In this document: piece after piece, positions 11,901 to 20,900 of the stretch | Layout: every line of letters starts with the position of its first letter | How positions within the stretch are numbered: position 1 is the first letter of the stretch | Source: Schistosoma haematobium | Lineage: Eukaryota; Platyhelminthes; Trematoda; Strigeidida; Schistosomatidae | Direction: 5' to 3' | DNA: 64,000 bases | Assembly (NCBI RefSeq): GCF_000699445.3 | Contig: NC_067198.1 | Coordinates: forward strand, 21,897,536-21,961,535 | Position numbers and translations under genes: made by a program | Notes under the pieces: model-generated | What the model was told of the DNA's origin: nothing | Database searches by the model: none | What the model saw: only the letters and a program-made list of their open reading frames with translations

Positions 11901-14900
11901 TAGAGAAGTCATTATAGGTGAAAATTATATTTGAAATAATCTCAGCGATTGCAATTTGAATAATTCCAACGTTTCGTCTAGCAAACTTGTAAATTTATTG
12001 ACTAATTTCTACATGACTTCTTAACGTATTTCGCAAAACTAGGGTATAGATGAATTAAATTGTTGACTACATAAATGTCGTTCAACAAGTTATTTATTTA
12101 TTTATTTGAACACATAAATACTGGTACAAGAGGGGCACCAGATACATATGCGCCACACAAATCTCATTTGATTTGTGTGAGGGCTGTGATACTGCAGGGT
12201 GCACAGACCGAAGCAGATAGTTTTCTTGGGGGCCACACCCAGAGCCTTTGACCTAAAGGTCTGACCCACAAGTCAGTGGAGCATCGTGAGGAGATGCAGT
12301 CCCATGGCAGTCGGTGACCAACGACTGGTTCATATGCCATTTGTTCCCTCAGAATACTGGAGCCCATGTGCACCATTGGTTTAGAATCAGGGTTTTTCAA
12401 CTCCCCTAGGTGGACTCTTCATGTCCACCAACCCGGTTAAATCGCCGGACATTTGCTTTTCATCCTCTCATTTTCGTAGACAACACCCCTTCCACGAGAA
12501 GGCAGTGAGTAGGACTTCTCTGGCAGAGGCTTATTTGTGAGTGTCATTACTAAGTTTTGACTTGATTATAGAATTCATATTATTGTAAAGTTCCATTGAA
12601 TATAGAATTAAATATCTTACGTTTCATGACTTAGTGTAAGGGATTTTTCAGCGAATGAAAATAAATAAAAAACTAAATGAACACAAGTTTAAGCTTGTTT
12701 GTTTTATGCACAATTATATGTCCTAAAGGGGTAAGGGTCCTTCACTTCAGTTAGTTTGTGATCTACAGAAAGTTAGTTAAGATGATCACATCGATAAATC
12801 TTCAACTTTCCCCGAACGAAGAGGAAAAACAAAAAACTAATGATTACCAGTCCAAGATCGTTATTATATTTCAGACACTCATGTGTATGTACAAGACCAG
12901 ATCATGCAGCATACTAATTGAGTAACAGTATTACCACGGAAAACAACATTAAGAAAGGGTAAAACGGAGTACTAGGTGTACAAATAATTGGTTTCAGTTT
13001 GTGATTGAAAAATGCTATAGCAACAATTTACGGTTCAAATAAAAGCTCGGAACTAGGATAATATGAAAATAATAAAACCAAGATACTCATTAAATATCCA
13101 ATCAACATATAAATAAAATCGTAGAAAACTAGCATAGAAGGTTTTTACCTCATAGTTAAATCGTCTCTTACAACATTTCAAAGTTAAGGCTTGCCTCTTG
13201 ATGCAGTCAGTGATTTCCGCAAAGTATGTCCTATCCACCCAGCGTATTTACCTAGTCTCCTTAACTGGCAGCTGGTTTGTTCGCTACCAGAGTACGTTAT
13301 TACCGATAGTCACCGGCCAATAAATGTAGACTATTTTACTCAGATACCTGTTTATAAACACTTGTACCCTTTTTATGATAATTACTTGTTTCAGCTTCGT
13401 ACTATAGAACTATTCTAACCTTTATATTGAAATTCCTGACTCTGATTTTGGGTGACAGTTCCGTATAATGTTGACGATCTACAGAGTTTTCCTACCCGAT
13501 CTGTCGAACGCTTCCTCATAATCAAAGGAGTTAATGTAAACTGATAACTTCTATCTACTGATGACTTTTGCGGAACAGAACCTTCTATCATGTCGATGTT
13601 ATTACTTCTTTAATTCTTTTCTAGTTCTTCATATTGGTTTCCTCTTTGAGTAAAGCTTGTAAGCCTTGGAACTTGTCGTTTAGCTCTGTCTTGGGTTCGC
13701 TGATTTCGTTAACATCTCAAAGGAAGGTTGTATTAAACCTCTGTAGTGCTGTTTTTTCAGTGGTCCAGTTTTTCTTTCGATTCAGGTTTAACCTCGCCAC
13801 TAATAGGTAGTGATCTGAGTCTATATCACCTACTTTCTTTATTCTTGCATCTTGAATCTTTTATTTATGCAGATGTGATCGATCTGGTTCTCTGTAGTGT
13901 GATCTGGTGTAACCCATGTAACTTTGTGCTCGACCGTAGCTGCTCCCTTGACGTGGTGGTCGGGTTTACCTATCGTGGTGACCCAACCGAGCTATATTGG
14001 CTGGGACATATGTTCCTGTAGGTTATACCATGCCAGGCAGGTCGATTGGAGAACGGTAAGACTAAAAGCAGTAACTCAAGGTCTGAGGGCGAAGTCCTAC
14101 TGCTGACTGTAGAGGGATGTGACAGCAGTAAGGTGTTTCCCTCGGACAAACAACATCTGCAGCGATGCTTCCTACTCACAAGAAAGAAAGGGGTTAGAAA
14201 AGGTCGACCCTTAAAATGTCACGCCTCACATTACCTCGCAGATTTCCGTCTCCGGCGGTAAGGCCCTTTGGAGAACGGAGCTAACACGTCAAAAACCTCC
14301 CACAAAAAGGCCGTGCGCGACCGGCCTCAAGCAGTTGTCCCTTGGACTCTGTGGTTACGCTCCCGGGTCGTTAAGACCAACATTAATCCGACTTCTATTT
14401 CAGGTTTCTCAAGAAATACCCTTCCACGGTGTGGGCACCCGGGAAGTGATATCAGCCCTCATACCCGTAACAGCACACGAGAACAAGTTGTTCACATTCA
14501 AATCCTTTCTACACCTCCTAATACCTCTCTTATCTCCATGACTAACCCTTCTCACATCTCTTTATCATCCCGCACCGCTAGGGCAAACGATTCGATTACG
14601 CGGAACGCTATTCCTGGTCTCCTGAAACCACTCTCTAAACTACATATAGGAGCATTTAACGTCCTAACACTGTGGTAAATAGGACATCAGGCTTCCTTAG
14701 CTAGGACTTTAGTCTCGCGCCATCGATGTGTGCTGCGTCTCCGAAACGCGCATACAGGATCCGAGTAGTGTCATTCATTTGACCTCACCATGCCAAAATA
14801 AAGAACCAACTCGATTTACGCCTCGTGTATCTAGAAGACCTGGTGCTGCTTCCAGTGGCCTTGCTGGGGTAGGTATAGCATTGAGTTTTAGGGCAGAACT

Positions 14901-17900
14901 AGCTCTCTTAGACTGGATCCCAGTAGACAGTCGTTTGTGCGCTGTTCGACTAAATGGAACAGTAAGGACTCTGGAATATAGGGACACTCGTCGTCGTCTC
15001 TGCCTACTCTCCCACTGACTGCAGCTCAGATGATGTGGAAGATGAGTTTTACAGAAAGCTTTCTGACCTCCGAAATGCTAGGCGCTCTGATGTAGTAATA
15101 GTGGCTGGGGACTTTAATGCTCAAGTAGGTAAAATAAGCGAAAGGGAAGGACACCTAGATGGATCTTATGGTGTCGTGGCTCAAAGAACAGATAATGGCG
15201 ACCGTCTGTTGCAGCTATGCTCAGATAACCGCCTCTTTCTTGCAAATACTAACTTTAGGCATAAGGAAAAACATCTTTTAACATGGAGACCCCCTAATTC
15301 GTCCCAACGTTGGACCCAAATAGATCACATCGCTATCAGCCACCGATGGAGGGGCTCCATAGAAGACTGTCGCTCATTCTGGAGCACATGATTAGATTCA
15401 AATCATCCTCTAGTGCGAGCGCGTATTTGTCTACGTCTTACTGGATGTAGGAAAGATGATGCAAGGAAACCCCTTAGAGTCCTACTTAATGATAGTCAAG
15501 CTAAGAGTGTATTTGAGGAGCAACTAGAGAAACAGTTGAGCAGCCATGTGTGTGACGCCCACCCGAGTCAGCGTGGACTGACATCCGAAAAGCTGTAGAA
15601 ACAGCAGTAATGTCTGCAAGTACGGTAAACCATAAGGTTAGGGAGCAACACTGGATCTCAACAGAATCTATCTCACTGATAGATGCTCGGAAACTCATTC
15701 CATCTGGCTCTGAACATAACGAAGAACGGAGTCAGCTTAAGCGCAAGCTGACAATTGATTACCTCAAGTGGTGTTCGTCAGGGCTGTCCACTCTCCCCAT
15801 TCTTGTTCAACTTCGTCATTGACGTGCTTTTAGAGATAACACTTTCCTCATCTAAATTTCCACGGGTTGAACTTCTACCGGGAGGTTCACTTGTTGACTT
15901 AGAATATACTAATGGCAGTTCTATTTGGTGAAGACGCTGACAAAATGCAGTCTTCTGACCACTCTAAGCAACAATGCAGGCATGTTCGGGATGCGATTCT
16001 CTCCCTCGAAATGCAAAATGTTGTTTCAGGATTGGGCTGCATCGACACCCGAACTAATGATAGTGAGTGAAGTAATTGAGCGTGTCGATCGCTTCACTTA
16101 TCTTGGAAGTCTCATCAGCCCTTGTGGTCTGGTGTGTGACGAAATCTCAGCACGGATACAGAAGGCTCGACTAGCTTTTGCCAACTTGCGTCATTTATGG
16201 CGTAGGCGAGATATCCGTCTATCAACCAAAGGATGGGTTTACTGCGCAGCAGTTCGTTCCTTCCTACTTTATGGCAGTGGAACATGGCCAGTAAGGGTAG
16301 AGGATATTCGTAGGTTCCTAGTGTCCGATCATAGGTGTCTTTGAAACATTGCTCGTATATCCTGTGACCACCGAGTAAGTAATGCAGTTGTTAGGAAACG
16401 GGTACTAGGCAGCCAGATCGAATTATGGCACAAATCCATGAAATCACTGACAAGTGGACTGAGCCATGTTGATAGTTGTAGACTACCTGGTTGGGATCGA
16501 CGAGACGATAGCAACCGATGGTTAGAGATCTTGAATGACATGGCTCAAAATCGTTTGCAGTGATGTGCGCAGGTGTATCCACTCTTTGTATTCTCCTAAA
16601 TCCTAATCTTCTGAATTCTTCATATCCCTTTTTTCTCTTTTAAAATTTATTTCACTGGATTATACTCCTTGAATAACGTCTTCAAACCCTAATTTTTCCG
16701 ATTGCTGTTTATACTTTTACTACCTCCACAACTACGGGATTTGAATTGACAATTGTATCTTTGTGTTACTGTGATATGGCAACTCAAACTGATGTACGTA
16801 AGTACGAAGTTCTACGTTGTCACTGACTAACTGGTGTAGCTTTGTGTATGAATTTTTGCAGGAAAATGGTTCCACCTATAATCTTGTTGTTGAAAGCATA
16901 TAGATCTACCAGTCTTCGCCATTCCCGTTCATTTTTTGAATTCCATGTTGCACGTGATTGGTTCATACTCAGCGTTGTCCATCTCAGCGTTGGCGTCCAG
17001 GTCCATTATCGGGGTTTTCAGGATTTTTTCTTGGTATTTATTTAGGACGGTTTGCAGCCCTTCACGAAACATATTTATATTTTCTACTTTCGTTAGCAAA
17101 TGCGTGGTACTAGATAACATTAATCGTAATTCCTTTTTTTGTTTTGATGATCTTGGAGCTTTAGGTTTTCCATCCAATGAGCACTTTTTGTTCTTCTTTG
17201 GACAGAATCTATACAACTCCTTATGTGTATGGGGAGGGAGTATTCTGTTGTTCATTACCAAAGTACAACAACATACCTCTTAAATTTATTTTTTCCTGCC
17301 CAGTTTTTGTCCGATGAGCTTTGATTATCCTAAACATGGTCAAGTTCCATCTTCTGATTTACATCGCTGTTTGAATACCCTTTTCAGTCTCCTTAATTTG
17401 TCAGATATTCTATATACTTGTACTTACTTTTTTCTGGTCGTTAAAAGGAACATCGGCTTTGTGCCATACAGAAACTTCGAGCTCTCGCCATTAGACGTCA
17501 CAGCTCTTCCGTGTGATGACTTCAATTTTCAGGGCAGAGTTAGAATGGATTAAATGTTTTGCTCTGATTAGCATTTTGTAGCAATCTGCTTTTTTTCATT
17601 TAATGTGGTTAACCTTATGCTCAAATCTTTTATCTGGACTTGGAATCGTCAGTAACTCTAGAGGGCTCTAGGCAGTGGCATCTAAGTTCATAGAACCCCC
17701 AAAATATATATAGTAGTCGGAACACTCAACTTTTTCACTATATATCGTTAACTAGGTATTGTGATAGGCCAGTTAGTACTCAATAGAACTTAACAGTCTT
17801 CAAAATGTACTTTTAGTGAATAATTATCTTTATTTGTTTTCAGGAATAAAATGTTCGAAAGTCGAATGTTATCTTGGCTTATTCAGTCTATTTGTTGCTT

Positions 17901-20900
17901 AAAATAGCTCTTTACAGTCACATCTTAGTGTTCAATGACTTACAGGAGATTATATGGTTCATAGTAGGACTCATCTTGCTTGGAGTTAGTGGGAGTCTGG
18001 CCATAGAATATAAGTAGACAACAGCGTGTATCTCATAGTCCCATATTTTTTCAGCGTGATTCGATCGAAAGTGCGCTGGTGGCTGTTAACTAAAACTTTC
18101 TGCCTTAAAACTCATTGCTGTACCTGCACCTGCGAGACCACTGTTTTCATTTGATCTTAAAGTTATGGATAGAGTGCTAGGCAGTGTAAATAAGTCGATT
18201 AATAAGGGTACGGAACCATACAATTCAACATCTACTTTATTTTATGGTGCTAGTTGTAGTAAAATTAGGTCGAACAAAATAAGGTGTTCCATGAGTTCGT
18301 GACGTCAGTTTTTGTTAGTTCAAGAATTGTAAGAAGGTATAAATTCTCTAGATGTGATTATTGAAATTATAAAAATCATATGTTAGAAACTAGTTGATGT
18401 CCCTCAATAGGTGCAAATGTATCTAATTTTTTTCTTTGAAATTATGAATTTTCTTCCTTATTTATATACATCATTGTTATTTTAGCGTTTGCAGGTGTGT
18501 AAGTTTACTCGTTAAGGTGGGAATTCATACTTTGCATTTGCTTGTGATTATGTGGATATTTCATTTTTTTTTCATTTGAAGCATGCTTTTCTCCTCACAT
18601 TAAATTTACCAATTGAACATTCTACTTTTAGTCATTGTATAGATTTCCATTCAATAAGTTAATTAATTTTAAGAAAGTTGGCTCATACTGTTTGTTTCAA
18701 TTTTTGGGAATAGAAATCATATTCTGTCCAACCAACATTTATCAGCTGCTTTCTAATATACGAATCCTAGTGGCTTAAACATTACATAAACCTGATATAA
18801 GTAAGATACATATTTTCCATAATTATCGACAGCTCATCATATTTGTGTGTGGGCTGTGATACTGCCCGGGTGCACAGACCGAAGCAGGTGGTTATCTCAG
18901 GGGGCCACACCCTGAGCCTTTGACCTAAAGGTCTGACCCACAAGTCAGTGGAGCATCGTGAGGAGATGCAGTCCCATGGCAGTCGGTGACCAACGACTGG
19001 TTCATATGCCATTTGTTCCCTCAGAATACTGGAGCCCATGTGCACCATTGGTTTAGAATCAGGGTTTTTCAACTCCCCTAGGTGGACTCTTCATGTCCAC
19101 CAACCCGGTTAAATCGCCGGACATTTGCTTTTCATCCTCTCATTTTCGTAGACAACACCCCTTCCACGAGAAGGCAGTGAGTAGGACTTCCCTGACAGAG
19201 GCTGTATACGCGTGGCCATGTGAGAGGATTTTGGGAGGGAGGGTGGTCTCACCCCACTCTCGACCATACCAGGGCACTTGGGGGCCGAGAGATGGTGCGA
19301 CACAGTGGCTAGAGACGTTATCAGATATGGCTCAGAATAGGAGCCAGTGGCGATCCTGTTGTAACCTTCTTTTACTTTCTTCGTAAAAAGTGGTTGCTTC
19401 TTCTCTAACTGAAAGATTTCTTCTGGTTGTACCTTTCCGTTTCCCTTATTATTATTACACTACCTTACACTAATCTCTTCGTTATTGTTCTTTTTTTACG
19501 CTCCTTACTTTTTTTCCCTCCTTCTCTTCTCGTTCTCATTGTTTTGTGTGGCGCATATATATTTGGTGCCCTATTGTACCAATATTTATATGTTCAAATA
19601 AATAAATAAATAAAGATACATGTGCTGAGCAACAAAATTATCTTGTTCGATACTTATAATGAAAAATTCTCCAGTTATTTGCATTGTTTCACAAGCATAG
19701 TATTTTTTTATTGGAATCAGACTAATGATCATTAAAATTCACTGATGTATTTTCCATTTTTAATCTGACTTCAATAAAGTCTTCTTCGATTTACTTTGTT
19801 TAATTTTTCTCATGTCAATGATTTCATCTGAATGACATCACCGATTATTTTGTTTTTTAGACTAGATGGATCAATATTCTGCCTAATAATTTAAGAGTTA
19901 ATTTTTAAGGAATGTCAGGATAAATTCTAAAGAAATATAGACCGACCACTTTACTTTCATATCGAACATGTTGACAATATCTTACCATTTCTCTCATAAT
20001 TTTAAATACTTTTCTAAGCAAAGCGTTAATTAGTTAAGCGTTTGTAATTTCCTATCGTTTGTTTGTAAGACTGCGACTGATCAGCTTTTGTTACCGTGTG
20101 GATCCTGGTCAGATTGCGTCTATATATTGCGTTGTGGATTCTATCACCAGAGATAGACCGAATATACTAAAAACATTAATTGGTTTCAAAAGTTTTAATT
20201 AATTAGCTGCAAACTACTTACCAACTTGATTATTTGTACCTTGTTCATCTATAGTTAGCTTTTTGTTGCTTGAATGTCGTATTACTAATGGTTTCAATAT
20301 AAATTAACTCGGTTACAAAAACAACTACTCAACGTTTTTATCCCATTAAGTGTGTTAATATTAACATTTCTTACCTCCTAACTTTAATTTCAACTTGATA
20401 CCAAATTTTTCACCGTTTTGCGTCACAGGCTTATCTTGGTTAAAGAGTCATTCAGAACCATGAAGCACTAGTATGTTGTTTTGTCCTATTATGGGGTTTC
20501 TCACTAGTGTACATGCATGACTCCACCGAGAATCAAACTCAGCACCTTCAAGGCTCTTGGTGAGCACCTAATACCCAGTTATTTACATCTCTCTCTATCT
20601 CTCACCATATATATAATAGATTGGGTGTGGTTTTTGAATAGTACTTAACCTTATTGTCTTTTGGAATTCTATATTTGTGATATATAAATTCATAGTTGAC
20701 AGCATCATTTATTGTTTAAAAAGTACTCATCCACCTTTTGCCTTAAGTAGAAACTGATAAGATTGAGATTAATTTCCTGTAAATGAATTGTCTACATTTT
20801 ACCGTTTATCTTCTTTCGTATTACTCAACTTAGGCGTATTACATGAAAATTACCTACATTAATAAACCAAAATGTAATTTTTTACTACTGTATTTGTATG

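Noticed and set aside
12164..12400. Minus-strand open frame, repeated at 18782-19072
   Set aside because: Both lie antisense in the 5' region of the RTE element. Conservation comes from the repeat itself; no protein motif was seen.
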